Below are positions 54,414 to 63,851 of a DNA stretch of 64,000 nucleotides, piece after piece; the stretch's first letter is position 1, and each line of letters begins with the position of its first letter. Origin of the DNA: an uncultured Clostridia bacterium (GTDB taxonomy: Bacteria; Bacillota; Clostridia; Oscillospirales; Acutalibacteraceae); assembly GCA_947166625.1 (NCBI GenBank), contig CAMVEX010000005.1, forward strand, positions 62,001 through 126,000, given 5' to 3'. The notes beneath the pieces are model-generated. The model ran no database searches and had not been told where the DNA came from. It saw nothing but the letters and a program-made list of their open reading frames with translations. The position numbers and the translations under genes were made by a program.

Positions 54414-55844
54414 TCACTCCGCCCCTTTTCTTGACATTACCGTAAGTGTCGTTCTCAGCACGCACAGGAAATCAAGATAAACCGAAAAATTGCGGACATA
54501 ATAATACTCAAGCTCAAGGCGCTCGCGGTATTCGATATTGGATCTGCCGTTGCAGCCCCACCAGCCGGTGATTCCGGGCTTGACCTGTTGATACAGCTTC
54601 ATCCCGCCGTGCTGCTCGAGCTCGCCTGCGACCAGCGGGCGCGGCCCCACTATCGACATATCGCCTTTGATAACGTTTATAAGCTGCGGTAATTCGTCTA
54701 TTGAAGTCTTGCGCAGGAATTTACCGATTTTTGTTATGCGCGGGTCATCGGAAAGCTTTTGATTAGCCTCCCATTCCGTGCGGTATTTTTCATCTTTGAG
54801 AAGCTCATTCAGCTTCTCATCGGCATTCGGGATCATTGAGCGGAATTTGTAAATTCTGATGCGTTGCCCGTTTTTGCCGATTCGCTCCTGCCTGTAAATT
54901 ATCTTTGCCTTATCTCCCGAAATAAGGCAGGCGAGCTTTACCGTCAAGGCGACCGGGAGCAAAAAGATCATTCCCAGAATTCCGATGATTATATCCAAAA
55001 TGCGCTTTACTCCGAGATAAACGGTCTGCCCCTGCGTGAATTCATATTTGCCTACATTCAGCGTGTTATAAACGCCTACGGAGCTTATTTTGTAATCCTC
55101 AGCCGCAAAGCCGAGAGTTTCTTTGATATCAAAATGGATCCCGATGTTGTTTTTGATCAGCTGGTCAAAACTCTCTGTCGGAACGACACCGGGATTTATC
55201 GCGATCAGAACGTCTCTTATACCGTGAGAAACGGCATACCGGGCAAAATCATCACCGGGATCTATAAATTCAATATCACCGGATCTGCCGGGGATTTCGC
55301 CGCCCGGCGACCATACGGCCTTTATCTCGTATTCGTCTGCATCGCCGGCTGCCGCGTTTTTAAGGATCTCGTCCCGATTTTCGGCGGAGGTCACAACAAG
55401 AAGATATGATTTTTTAGGTATCGCGGATTTGATTTTTCCTGATTTTATCATCCGTTTCCAAAGGCATTTGACGCCGAGCGAGAGGAAAAAGTAGATGATA
55501 AACATCATCAGAACCGTCTGCCTGGAAAAGATGACTCCGATTTTGAAAATATAAAAAATCACGGAAGCCGCGACAAGATTATAAAATGTCAGGATCAGGC
55601 TTCTCAGTATTTCTTCATAATAAGGACGGGTCAGAATGTGAAGATAAGGATTTGAAAACAGGCAGATCACGGTGTTTGTCAGCGCGATTATCAGTATCAA
55701 AGGCAGCCAGACGTCACTTCTGATAAATCCGAAATCTCCGAATTTGATCCTGTATGATACGATGAATGAGAGGATGAGAGAAATAATGTCGATCAGCAAA
55801 AAATCTATATGCTTGGCTGCTCCGCCGTCCTTTTGCTTTGACAT
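54414..55844 (-). CDS. Priming undecaprenyl-phosphate sugar phosphotransferase (WbaP/EpsL-like)
   Basis: 476 residues. Four to five N-terminal membrane helices and a CoA-binding-like middle domain are followed by a bacterial sugar transferase domain: KRILDIIIGILG, YRQERIGKNGQRIRIYKFRSM, DPRITKIGKFLRKTSIDELPQL, GDMSIVGPRPL, KPGITGWWGCNGRS. It starts each repeat unit by loading sugar-1-phosphate onto undecaprenyl phosphate. The ribosome site GGAGGTG is strong. The gene is GC-rich (42 G+C in bases 54601-54660), unlike genes further down the operon. Confidence 0.92.
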   Translation of the reverse strand: MSKQKDGGAAKHIDFLLIDIISLILSFIVSYRIKFGDFGFIRSDVWLPLILIIALTNTVICLFSNPYLHILTRPYYEEILRSLILTFYNLVAASVIFYIFKIGVIFSRQTVLMMFIIYFFLSLGVKCLWKRMIKSGKIKSAIPKKSYLLVVTSAENRDEILKNAAAGDADEYEIKAVWSPGGEIPGRSGDIEFIDPGDDFARYAVSHGIRDVLIAINPGVVPTESFDQLIKNNIGIHFDIKETLGFAAEDYKISSVGVYNTLNVGKYEFTQGQTVYLGVKRILDIIIGILGMIFLLPVALTVKLACLISGDKAKIIYRQERIGKNGQRIRIYKFRSMIPNADEKLNELLKDEKYRTEWEANQKLSDDPRITKIGKFLRKTSIDELPQLINVIKGDMSIVGPRPLVAGELEQHGGMKLYQQVKPGITGWWGCNGRSNIEYRERLELEYYYVRNFSVYLDFLCVLRTTLTVMSRKGAE

Positions 55845-55874
55845 TATCTCACCTCCGCTTTGTTTTCAATATCT

Positions 55875-56714
55875 TTATCTCTTTGCTCTTCCGTGGTTTT
55901 CGAGGAAGGCTTTGACGCTGCCGCACCAGTCGGTCTGTATCACATCGTAGCCTCTGTCTGCGAGATAGCCCCATCCGCTCTCCGGCGAATCTATTATTGA
56001 AATATCGTCGGTGTGCCCTGCGGAGAGGATTTCACGGTAATTATAAACTATGGCGTTTGCAAAAACTATTTTTTCACGTTTATGCATGGATTTGATATAT
56101 TTCTCGGAATTGACCGGGTCTCTTTCGCTCTTGAAAAGCACCTCGGCGCCGATGCAGTTTATTCCCATTTCATCGAGCCTTTCGGTGATCTCATCCTTTT
56201 TTCTTACTATCGGCATAAACATGAGGTCGGGTGCGTATCGCGCGATCTCGCTGTAATATTTTTGTTCATCCGGAGTTTTTACTATGACCTGCTTCTCTAC
56301 TCCGCATTTTCTTATGCATTCCGTTATGCCCTTTATATCGGTCCAGTATTTGTCTATGTTGATATAGCATCTTCCCTTGAGGAAGGTGAGTATCTCCTCG
56401 AGAGTATTTATGCCGTATTCCGTTTTTGTATTATCCTGATTTACAAATTTAAGCTTTTTGATTTTTGATGATTTTTTGGTGATAAGAAATGAACGCATAT
56501 CGAGATGAGCCCTCTCCATGCCCGGGTGAAAAACAAAGTGTTCCCCGTCTCTTGAGAGAGCGACATCCAGCTCTATCATATCTGCTCCGTGCATCAGCGC
56601 CGCCTTGAATGCGGGCAAAGTGTTGCAGGGAATATCGGCGCCCGATACCCCGCGGTGAGCGCAGACGAGGATCCGGTCTTTTGAATTTTCAAATATGCTT
56701 TTTTCAAAATCCAT
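55875..56714 (-). CDS. Glycerophosphodiester phosphodiesterase-like protein
   Basis: 279 residues. VCAHRGVSGADIPCNTLPAF carries catalytic His and Arg, IELDVALSRDG the metal Glu/Asp and FVFHPG the second His. The frequent P-E-N-T is P-C-N-T here. No signal peptide, so cytoplasmic. It is the first gene of the polysaccharide operon, behind a near-consensus promoter, and may recycle glycerophosphodiesters or act on the glycan's own substituents. It is distinct from the GDPD at 12953. Confidence 0.85.
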   Translation of the reverse strand: MDFEKSIFENSKDRILVCAHRGVSGADIPCNTLPAFKAALMHGADMIELDVALSRDGEHFVFHPGMERAHLDMRSFLITKKSSKIKKLKFVNQDNTKTEYGINTLEEILTFLKGRCYINIDKYWTDIKGITECIRKCGVEKQVIVKTPDEQKYYSEIARYAPDLMFMPIVRKKDEITERLDEMGINCIGAEVLFKSERDPVNSEKYIKSMHKREKIVFANAIVYNYREILSAGHTDDISIIDSPESGWGYLADRGYDVIQTDWCGSVKAFLENHGRAKR

Positions 56715-56736
56715 ATTTTCACCGCCTTCTCTCTAT

Positions 56737-56765
56737 ATTTTAATATATAACAAAAATTATGTCAA
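56737..56765 (-). promoter_or_regulatory. Near-consensus sigma-A promoter of the polysaccharide operon
   Basis: On the minus strand TTGACA, exactly 17 bases, TAAAAT, 22 bases before the GDPD-like start. The best promoter match in the window. Confidence 0.85.
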
Positions 56766-56781
56766 TAACCTGAATTTTATC

Positions 56782-56810
56782 TTGTATTTTTATTTGCGAT
56801 TTGATATTAT
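56782..56810 (+). promoter_or_regulatory. Promoter of iolDE
   Basis: TTGTAT, 17 bases, TATTAT, divergent from the polysaccharide promoter with 16 bases between the two -35 elements, so one regulator could affect both. Confidence 0.6.
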
Positions 56811-56870
56811 ATCCATAATAATGCGGAGCGGTGCAGCCGCTTTGCGCAACTTTTGAGCGGAGGAAGCATT

Positions 56871-58727
56871 ATGAAACTTACAATGTCACAGGCGCTCGTC
56901 AAATTTCTTGATAATCAGTATGTCAGCTTTGACGGCGTCGAAACAAAATTTGTTGACGGTATTTTCGGCATTTTCGGCCACGGATGCGTAGTCGGTCTCG
57001 GTCAGGCTCTTGAGCAGGGCGGCCATAATCTGAAATTTTATCAGGGCCATAACGAGCAGGGTATGGCTCAGGCGGCTACCGCGTTTGCCAAGCAGAATCA
57101 CCGCCGCAAGATAATCGCCTGCACCTCATCGATAGGCCCCGGCGCATTGAATATGGTCACCGCCGCAGGCACCGCCAGCGCAAACAGGATCCCTCTGTTG
57201 CTTCTTCCGGGCGATACTTTCGCCTGCCGCCAGCCCGATCCCGTGCTTCAGCAGATCGAGCAGCCGGCCTCTTACAGCACTACCGCGAATGACGCCTTCA
57301 GAGCGGTATGTAAATATTGGGATCGGATCGTCAGACCCGAGCAGCTTATGACCGCCTGCCTTAACGCCATGAGAGTCCTTACCGATCAGGCGGAGACGGG
57401 TGCTGTCTGCCTTGCCATGCCTCAGGATGTTGAGGGCGAATCCTTCGATTATCCAGATTATTTCCTTCAGAAGAGAGTATGGTATATGGACAGACGCATC
57501 CCCACTCAGCGCGAAATCTCCCTCGCGGCGGATGCGATAATGAATTCAAAGAAGCCCATCCTCATCGTCGGCGGCGGAGTAACTTATTCCGATTCTCAGG
57601 ATGCCGCAGTTGCTTTTGCCGAGAAATTCAATATTCCCATCACCGAGACCCAGGCGGGCAAGGGCTCCATTCCCTGGGATCTTCCGCTCAATCTCGGCGG
57701 TATCGGAGTTACGGGCGGCCCTGCGGCAAATAATGTCGCCAAGCAGACCGATCTTGTTATTTCGGTCGGCTCACGCCTTACCGACTTTACGACAGCCTCC
57801 AAATGGGGGTTCAGAAACCCCGAATGCAAGATGATCGGCATAAATGTCAGCTCATTTGACGCTTTCAAAATGGACGCCGTTTCGGTCGTTGCAGACGCGA
57901 AGCTTTCTCTCGAAGCGCTTCTCGAGGAGCTTGATAAGAGAGGCTATAAATCGGGCTGGGGATGCGAAGAACTCGCCTCGATCAAATCCGATTACTCCGA
58001 TGAGATTGACCGTCTTTACGGCATCGAGCTTGAAAACGGCCTTTCTCAGACGAGAGCTCTCGGTGAAATCAACAAATTCATCGCTGAAGACGCGATCGCG
58101 GTCGGCTCCGCCGGCTCTCTCCCCGGATGTATGCAGAGACTTTGGAAATGCTCAACTCCCGGAACATACAATATGGAATACGGCTTTTCCTGTATGGGCT
58201 ATGAAATCTGCGGCGCCCTCGGCGTTAAGATAGCGAAGCCCGATAAAGAAGTTTATACCATGTGCGGCGACGGCAGCTTCCTTATGCTTCACAGCGAGCT
58301 TTATACCGCCGTCCAGGAAAATCTCAAGATAAATGTAATGCTCTTTGATAATATCGGCTGGGGATGTATAGAAAATCTTCAGAATAATCAGGGAACCGAC
58401 ACCTTCGGCACCAGATTCTGCGCGAGAAATCCCGAGACGGATATGCTTGACGGCGAGCTTCTCAACATTGATTTCGCAAAGATAGCCGAAGGCTACGGCT
58501 GCAAGGGATACAGAGTGACAAATGTCGATGAGCTCAAGGCGGCTCTTGAGGATTCTCTCAAGCAGACTAAGCCCTGCCTGTTTGATATCAAGGTTGCCCA
58601 TAAGAGCATGAGCGACGGATATGATGCATGGTGGAGAGTAGGCGTCGCTTCCGTCTCCGAGAGCGAGAGAGTTCAGGCGGCTTACGAGGATATGCAGGCT
58701 CATATCAAAGAAGCAAGATTATATTGA
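56871..58727 (+). CDS. iolD: 3D-(3,5/4)-trihydroxycyclohexane-1,2-dione hydrolase
   Basis: A thiamine-diphosphate enzyme of myo-inositol breakdown that opens the ring to 5-deoxyglucuronate. 618 residues from the ATG at 56871, chosen because CGGAGGA lies just before it (the frame itself opens at 56853). Features: GHGCVVGLGQALEQ, HNEQGMAQAA with the ThDP-activating Glu, the central TPP domain GGVTYSDSQDAA and the C-terminal ThDP motif CGDGSFLMLHSEL..NIGWGCIENLQ. iolE follows after 18 bases. Confidence 0.95.
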   Translation: MKLTMSQALVKFLDNQYVSFDGVETKFVDGIFGIFGHGCVVGLGQALEQGGHNLKFYQGHNEQGMAQAATAFAKQNHRRKIIACTSSIGPGALNMVTAAGTASANRIPLLLLPGDTFACRQPDPVLQQIEQPASYSTTANDAFRAVCKYWDRIVRPEQLMTACLNAMRVLTDQAETGAVCLAMPQDVEGESFDYPDYFLQKRVWYMDRRIPTQREISLAADAIMNSKKPILIVGGGVTYSDSQDAAVAFAEKFNIPITETQAGKGSIPWDLPLNLGGIGVTGGPAANNVAKQTDLVISVGSRLTDFTTASKWGFRNPECKMIGINVSSFDAFKMDAVSVVADAKLSLEALLEELDKRGYKSGWGCEELASIKSDYSDEIDRLYGIELENGLSQTRALGEINKFIAEDAIAVGSAGSLPGCMQRLWKCSTPGTYNMEYGFSCMGYEICGALGVKIAKPDKEVYTMCGDGSFLMLHSELYTAVQENLKINVMLFDNIGWGCIENLQNNQGTDTFGTRFCARNPETDMLDGELLNIDFAKIAEGYGCKGYRVTNVDELKAALEDSLKQTKPCLFDIKVAHKSMSDGYDAWWRVGVASVSESERVQAAYEDMQAHIKEARLY

Positions 58728-58745
58728 TCCACGGAGGAATTTAAT

Positions 58746-59639
58746 ATGTTAAACAAAGATAAAGTCAAACTCGCTATCGCGCCCATCGCTTGGACCAACG
58801 ACGATCTGCCCGATCTCGGCGCGGAGAATACCTTTGAGCAGTGCGTGAGCGAAATGGCTCTCGCAGGCTTCACCGGCAGCGAAATCGGCAACAAATATCC
58901 CAAAGATGTAGAAACTCTCAAACACAAGCTCGATGTCAGAGGTATGAGGATCTGCAATGCATGGTTTTCATCGCTCCTTCTCTCCGAAGGCTATGACGCT
59001 ACCATCGAGGCTTTTATAAAACACAGAGATTTCCTTTACGCTCTCGGCGCAAGAGTCATCGGCGCTTCAGAGCAGGGCAATTCCATCCAGGGCACTTCAA
59101 AGAGCATCTTCGGCGATAAGCCCGTATATACCGACGAGCAGTGGGAGCTCATCCGCAAGGGCTTCAACGAAATGGGCAGGCTTGCCAAAGAAAAGGGAAT
59201 GTATTTCACCATTCATCATCATATGGGCACCGGCGTTCAGACCGAGGCCGAGATCGATAAGCTTATGGAGATCACCGATCCCGATCTCGTCTATCTCCTT
59301 TATGATACAGGCCATCTCGCATTCAGCGGCGAGGATGCAATAGGCATTCTCAAAAAGTATGTTCACCGTATCAAGCATGTTCACCTCAAGAGCACCCGCA
59401 ACGCGGTCATCGAAGAGGGCAAAAAGAACGGCTGGAGCTTCCTTGACTGCGTGAGAGCAGGCTCGTTTACCGTTCCCGGCGACGGAGATTTCGATTTCAC
59501 TCCCGTATTCGATATCCTTGCCGAGGCTGATTACGAGGGCTGGATAGTTGTCGAGGCGGAGCAGGATCCCGCTAAGGCAAATCCGTTTGAATATGCCCTT
59601 CTCGCGAGAAACTATATCAGAGAAAAAACAGGACTTTGA
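58746..59639 (+). CDS. iolE: myo-Inosose-2 dehydratase
   Basis: 297 residues, a TIM-barrel enzyme that dehydrates 2-keto-myo-inositol to the IolD substrate. [17 protein letters not shown] at the N terminus, [37 protein letters not shown] and [14 protein letters not shown] are IolE signatures with metal-binding His, Asp and Glu. CGGAGGA ribosome site. Other iol genes are not adjacent; the isomerase-dehydrogenase set at 6-10 kb may supply related steps. Confidence 0.95.
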   Translation: MLNKDKVKLAIAPIAWTNDDLPDLGAENTFEQCVSEMALAGFTGSEIGNKYPKDVETLKHKLDVRGMRICNAWFSSLLLSEGYDATIEAFIKHRDFLYALGARVIGASEQGNSIQGTSKSIFGDKPVYTDEQWELIRKGFNEMGRLAKEKGMYFTIHHHMGTGVQTEAEIDKLMEITDPDLVYLLYDTGHLAFSGEDAIGILKKYVHRIKHVHLKSTRNAVIEEGKKNGWSFLDCVRAGSFTVPGDGDFDFTPVFDILAEADYEGWIVVEAEQDPAKANPFEYALLARNYIREKTGL

Positions 59640-59649
59640 TTGACGGTAT

Positions 59650-59688
59650 CCCCGAAATTTTCGCTTGATTATTTCGGGGTTATTTTTT
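59650..59688 (+). terminator. Intrinsic terminator of iolDE
   Basis: CCCCGAAA/TTTCGGGG with a 14-base loop followed by TTATTTTTT. Confidence 0.88.
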
Positions 59689-59723
59689 GCGCTTTTTCCG
59701 AATTGATAAAAATTTTTGTTTTG

Positions 59724-59752
59724 TTGATTTTTTAATTGCGCTGTGATAAAAT
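59724..59752 (+). promoter_or_regulatory. Promoter of the zinc-uptake operon
   Basis: TTGATT, 17 bases, TAAAAT, 30 bases before the PAP2-type gene. Confidence 0.7.
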
Positions 59753-59761
59753 GATTATCAT
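59744..59761 (+). promoter_or_regulatory. Fur/Zur-like palindromic operator
   Basis: TGATAAAATGATTATCAT: contains the perfect palindrome ATGATTATCAT (59751-59761) and overlaps the -10 element, as expected for a metal-dependent repressor of the Fur family. The assignment rests on resemblance and on the zinc-transport genes downstream. Confidence 0.5.
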
Positions 59762-59782
59762 AAAATTAAGTGGGGGATTCGT

Positions 59783-60799
59783 ATGTTCAATTTTATTCCG
59801 CTTGCGGCGACGATCGGCAGTATGCTCGATGAAAAATTCTTCGGGCTCGATACCGCGATTTTTACCTTTTTCGGCAATCTTCAAAACGGGTTTCTTACAA
59901 TAATCGCCAAGATTTTCACCTCATTCGGCGATGAAAATTTCGTGATTCCCGTTGTGGTTTTGGCTCTGCTTCTCTGCCTTTTTAAGAGGACCAGAAAATA
60001 CGGCTTTGCCATCGTAATGTCCGTCGCGATAGGGACGATCCTCACCAATCTCTGGTTAAAGCCCATGGTTTTGAGGGTCAGACCCTACAATACCCTCCAG
60101 CTTACGGATTTCTGGGCGCAGTATAAAAACTGGTATGCCGCGGTCGGCTCGCTTTCCGAGAGCGATTATTCGTTCCCGTCGGGTCACTCCACATCCGCAT
60201 TTGAGATGGCGACAGCCGCCTGTCTCTGCTTCGCAACCGAGAAGAAGGGCAAAATTGCCTGGATTCCTCCCGTCCTCGCGCTCGGCACAGCCTGCTCGAG
60301 AATCTATGTGATGGTGCATTATCCCACTGATGTTATGGCGGGCACCGTAGTCGGCGTATGCGCGGGTGTTGTCGGATTCCTTCTTGCCCTGCTTATCTGC
60401 CGCATCGTTTCAAAAATCGGCTTCCTTGATAAGATAGACCTCGAAAAAGCGTTCAAAAATGGCCTGAATACAAAAGTCTGCTCCGTTTTGATCGTTGTAT
60501 TTCTCTGCATCGTCCTCGGCATTTCTTTCGGCAAGCTTATGACCGAGAGCGATGAGATCAAATGCGCTTATGATCAGGAATATGATTGTAACAATAAGGC
60601 AAGGATCGGAGAAGAAAAATATCCGCCCATTGACGGCAAGAATTATTGCAAGATCCATTGGAAAGAATTAAGCGGCGAGGATTCGCAGGGCGAGGATGAG
60701 CCCGTCAGCGAAGAATCTGCCGGAAACGCCGGTGAGCCCGCGCTCACATTGCCCGAAAACGAGCCTGCCGGGTTCCAATCAACAAACGCGGCGGCGTAA
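59783..60799 (+). CDS. PAP2-family membrane phosphatase with Cys/His C-terminal tail
   Basis: 338 residues, about six helices. The lipid-phosphatase signature is complete: KPMVLRVRP (93-101), PSGHS (132-136) and SRIYVMVHYPTD (172-183), so it may dephosphorylate undecaprenyl diphosphate or a phosphatidyl lipid. A seventh hydrophobic helix (about 233-250) is followed by a hydrophilic tail with C261, C269, C289 and H292, which could bind zinc, then an acidic, Pro-rich end. The tail is not part of ordinary PAP2 enzymes. It is first in the operon leading to the ZnuABC-type transporter. GTGGGGG ribosome site. Confidence 0.85.
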   Translation: MFNFIPLAATIGSMLDEKFFGLDTAIFTFFGNLQNGFLTIIAKIFTSFGDENFVIPVVVLALLLCLFKRTRKYGFAIVMSVAIGTILTNLWLKPMVLRVRPYNTLQLTDFWAQYKNWYAAVGSLSESDYSFPSGHSTSAFEMATAACLCFATEKKGKIAWIPPVLALGTACSRIYVMVHYPTDVMAGTVVGVCAGVVGFLLALLICRIVSKIGFLDKIDLEKAFKNGLNTKVCSVLIVVFLCIVLGISFGKLMTESDEIKCAYDQEYDCNNKARIGEEKYPPIDGKNYCKIHWKELSGEDSQGEDEPVSEESAGNAGEPALTLPENEPAGFQSTNAAA

Positions 60800-60835
60800 A
60801 TCCGCAGTTCATAATACAGCGAAAGGAGGATAAAT

Positions 60836-61132
60836 ATGAAAAGCCTTAAAAAAATTGTCGTTGCCCTGTTGACGGCTCTGCTTGTGCTTGCTTTGTTATC
60901 CTCCGCAGCTTATATCGCCGCAGAATCCGATCACGATTGCTCCGGCGAGGATTGCGCGATTTGTATGCGCGTTGAGGTGTGTGTCCACACACTCAGAAGC
61001 ATAATGAATGCTTTTACCGCCTGCGCGGTATTTGCCGCTGTTTATAAAATTTCGGTTTATCTTGTAAAGGATTTGTTCAGCGCCGCTGATTATGCCGGGG
61101 CGCCTCTTTTCAAAGTCAAACTCCTGAATTAA
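60836..61132 (+). CDS. Small Cys-rich membrane protein of metal-transport operons
   Basis: 98 residues. An N-terminal helix (7-28) is followed by the motif ESDHDCSGEDCAICMRVEVC, with four Cys and one His, then a second hydrophobic segment (about 57-82). Similar short proteins with H-D-C-x4-C-x2-C accompany metal ABC transporters in Clostridia, as I recall; function unknown, metal binding inferred. AAAGGAGG at a good distance. It lies between the PAP2 gene and znuA. Confidence 0.7.
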   Translation: MKSLKKIVVALLTALLVLALLSSAAYIAAESDHDCSGEDCAICMRVEVCVHTLRSIMNAFTACAVFAAVYKISVYLVKDLFSAADYAGAPLFKVKLLN

Positions 61133-61161
61133 ATACTTTTTACGGGGAGCGAAGCGGCCCC

Positions 61162-61215
61162 CGGCTTGTCATACGCATTTTTACGGGTATATTGTATCTG
61201 TCAGCGTATGAGCCG
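61162..61215 (+). promoter_or_regulatory. Imperfect inverted repeat before znuA
   Basis: CGGCT plus CATACGC pair with GCGTATG plus AGCCG (12 bp with a 3-base bulge) around a 27-base AT-rich loop, 64 bases before the znuA start. It could be an RNA hairpin or an operator. No convincing separate promoter was seen. Confidence 0.45.
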
Positions 61216-61278
61216 ACGGCCTGCCATCTCTCCGTATTTTTATACCCATTTTCAAAATTTCAAATCAGGAGATATATT

Positions 61279-62277
61279 ATGAAAAAAGTTATTTCTTTAA
61301 TTATATGTGTTGTGCTTGCCGTCGGGCTTTTTGCCTCGTGTATGGGCGGGGATGACAAAGCGAATGATAATAATTCGGATAAGCTGAGGATAGTGACCAC
61401 CGTTTTTCCGATTTATGATTGGGTGCGCAATATTCTCGGCGACAAGGCTTCGGATGTTGAGCTCACCATGCTGCTTGATGACGGTGTGGATCTTCACAGC
61501 TACCAGCCGACCGCTCAGGATATCGTCAAGATCTCGGCCTGCGATCTGTTTATATATGTCGGCGGAGAATCCGATGAATGGGTCGAGGACGCTCTGTCGG
61601 AAGCCGCAAATGAAGATATGAAAGTTATCAACCTTGTTGAAGCGCTCGGCGATAAGGTCAAAGAGGAAGAAGTCAAAGAAGGTATGGAAGCCGAAGAAGA
61701 CGAGGACCACGAGGATCACGAAGAAGAGAAAGAATACGATGAGCACGTTTGGCTTTCGCTTAAAAACGCCGCGGCTCTCACCGAGATGATTTCAGCCGAA
61801 ATTCTCGCTAAGGATCCCGATAATGCACAGACTTATAAGGCGAATACCGACTCTTATATAGAGAAGCTGAATGCTCTTGATAAGAGCTACAGCCGGGCTG
61901 TTGACAGCGCCGAAATCAAAACTCTCGTTTTCGGCGACCGCTTCCCGTTCAGATATCTTGTCGATGATTATGATCTTGATTATTATGCCGCCTTTGTCGG
62001 CTGCTCGGCAGAGACCGAAGCGAGCTTCAAAACCGTTGTGTTCCTCGCAAATAAGCTTGATGAGCTCGGCATTGACTATGTGATGCAGATCGAGAGCGCC
62101 GACGGAAAGCTTTCGCAATCGGTTATCGATGCCTCGCAGGATAAGAGCAGAGAGATCCTCACTTTGGATTCGATGCAGTCAACGACCTCAAAACAGGTCG
62201 AGGAAGGTGCCGATTATATTTCAATAATGGAAAAGAATCTTTCAATTCTCAAGACCGTCCTCCATTCGGCGGCGTAA
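61279..62277 (+). CDS. znuA: Zinc/manganese ABC transporter substrate-binding lipoprotein
   Basis: 332 residues. Lipoprotein signal with lipobox LFASC, then a cluster A-I binding fold (TTVFPIYDWVRNILGDKA). Metal ligand candidates are His in DGVDLHSYQPTAQD and EHVWLS. A His/Asp/Glu-rich loop (DEDHEDHEEEKEYDEH) is typical of zinc-type proteins. The usual third His site reads FGDRFPFRYL. The start is the ATG at 61279 after AGGAG; the frame runs further upstream without a ribosome site. Followed by znuC and znuB. Confidence 0.88.
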   Translation: MKKVISLIICVVLAVGLFASCMGGDDKANDNNSDKLRIVTTVFPIYDWVRNILGDKASDVELTMLLDDGVDLHSYQPTAQDIVKISACDLFIYVGGESDEWVEDALSEAANEDMKVINLVEALGDKVKEEEVKEGMEAEEDEDHEDHEEEKEYDEHVWLSLKNAAALTEMISAEILAKDPDNAQTYKANTDSYIEKLNALDKSYSRAVDSAEIKTLVFGDRFPFRYLVDDYDLDYYAAFVGCSAETEASFKTVVFLANKLDELGIDYVMQIESADGKLSQSVIDASQDKSREILTLDSMQSTTSKQVEEGADYISIMEKNLSILKTVLHSAA

Positions 62278-62295
62278 TCAAAAGAAGGTGTTATT

Positions 62296-63003
62296 ATGGC
62301 TTTGCTTACCTGTCAGGATCTCTCGCTCGGCTATGATGGGAAAGAGATAGTCGGCGATCTCAGCTTTGAGGTCAACGCGGGTGATTATCTCTGCATAGTC
62401 GGAGAGAACGGATCGGGCAAAAGTACTCTTATGAAAACGATACTTGGTCTGAATTCTCCGATTTCAGGCAGCATTACGGCAGGCGACGGCCTCAAACAGA
62501 CCGAAATCGGCTATTTGCCGCAGCAGACCGAGGTCCAGCGCGATTTTCCCGCAAGCGTATGGGAGATCGTACTTTCGGGCTGTCAAAACAGGCAGGGGAT
62601 GAGGCCGTTTTACAGCAGAGCAGATAAAACTCTTGCCGACGAAAATATAGAGAAGCTCGGGCTTTCTCAGCTTAAAAAGCGATGCTATCGCGAATTGTCG
62701 GGCGGTCAGCAGCAGAGAGTGCTTCTTGCGAGAGCGCTCTGCGCCACATCAAAAATCCTGCTTCTCGATGAGCCTGTTTCGGGGCTCGATCCTAAAGTGA
62801 CCGCCGAAATGTATGAGCTTATAGAGAGGCTGAATAAGGAATCGGGGACCACGATCATTATGATCTCTCACGATATAGATGCCGCCCTCAGATACGCTGA
62901 TAAGATTTTGCATATAGGCAAAAAGATATTTTTCGGACCCGCCCGGGAATATACCGAAGCTTTTGACGGGTTCGGAGCGGCGAAAGGGGGAGCGGATATA
63001 TGA
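62296..63003 (+). CDS. znuC: Metal ABC transporter ATP-binding protein
   Basis: 235 residues with Walker A GENGSGKST (about 37-45), Q-loop LPQQTEVQ, ABC signature LSGGQQQRVLLARAL, Walker B ILLLDEP and switch His in MISHD. AGAAGGTG precedes the ATG. Its last bases overlap the permease start (ATGA at 63000-63003). Confidence 0.94.
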   Translation: MALLTCQDLSLGYDGKEIVGDLSFEVNAGDYLCIVGENGSGKSTLMKTILGLNSPISGSITAGDGLKQTEIGYLPQQTEVQRDFPASVWEIVLSGCQNRQGMRPFYSRADKTLADENIEKLGLSQLKKRCYRELSGGQQQRVLLARALCATSKILLLDEPVSGLDPKVTAEMYELIERLNKESGTTIIMISHDIDAALRYADKILHIGKKIFFGPAREYTEAFDGFGAAKGGADI

Positions 63004-63851
63004 ATTCCTTTGCCGAAAAGCTTGATTATCTCAGCTACCCATTCGTTCAGTATGCGCTCATTGTAGGCGTGCTTATAGCCCTTTGTTCGTCGCTCCTCGG
63101 AGTTACCCTCGTGCTCAAGCGCTTCTCGTTTATCGGAGACGGGCTCTCACATGTCGCTTTCGGCGCTATGGCGATCGCGGCGGTGCTGAATCTCACCGAC
63201 GATATGCCGCTTGTGCTTATTATCACGGTCATCAGCGCGATATTGCTTCTGAGAACGGGCAAAAACGCCAAAATCAAAGGCGACGCCGCAGTTGCGATGA
63301 TATCCGTCGGCGCTTTGGCGATAGGCTATCTGCTGATGAATCTTTTTTCAAAATCGAGCAATCTCTCGGGCGATGTGTGTACCACTCTGTTCGGCTCCAC
63401 CTCGATATTGACCCTTAAAAGGACCGAGGTCGGTATCTGTATTGCTCTTTCTGCGATAGTTGTGATGGTGTTTATCCTGTTTTACAATAAAATTTTCGCC
63501 GTCACATTCGATGAGGATTTCGCGAGCGCCACAGGCATTAAAACAGGCGCATACAATCTGCTTATCGCGGTCGTCGTTGCCGTTATAATCGTGCTCGCAA
63601 TGAATCTTGTCGGCTCGCTGCTCATTTCGGCGCTGGTTATTTTCCCCGCGCTGTCAGCTATGAGAATTTTCAAAAGCTTCCGTTCGGTGACAGTTTGCTC
63701 GGCGGTGATCTCCGTTACCTGCGCCCTGGCGGGTATCCTCATATCCGTATTCGCGGGAACGCCCGTGGGCTCAACCATCGTAGCCGCCGATATAGTTGCT
63801 TTCGCCTGCTCCGCTCTCATCGGAGCCTTAAAGAGAGGTAGTGGAATATGA
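63000..63851 (+). CDS. znuB: Metal ABC transporter permease
   Basis: 283 residues, about eight helices of the ABC-3 family: YALIVGVLIALCSSLLGVTLVLKRFSFIGDGLSHVAFG is the conserved start region, read here in part as LKRFSFIGDGLSH. Overlaps znuC by four bases and the following lipoprotein gene by four bases (63848-63851), so the operon is tightly coupled. Confidence 0.93.
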   Translation: MNSFAEKLDYLSYPFVQYALIVGVLIALCSSLLGVTLVLKRFSFIGDGLSHVAFGAMAIAAVLNLTDDMPLVLIITVISAILLLRTGKNAKIKGDAAVAMISVGALAIGYLLMNLFSKSSNLSGDVCTTLFGSTSILTLKRTEVGICIALSAIVVMVFILFYNKIFAVTFDEDFASATGIKTGAYNLLIAVVVAVIIVLAMNLVGSLLISALVIFPALSAMRIFKSFRSVTVCSAVISVTCALAGILISVFAGTPVGSTIVAADIVAFACSALIGALKRGSGI

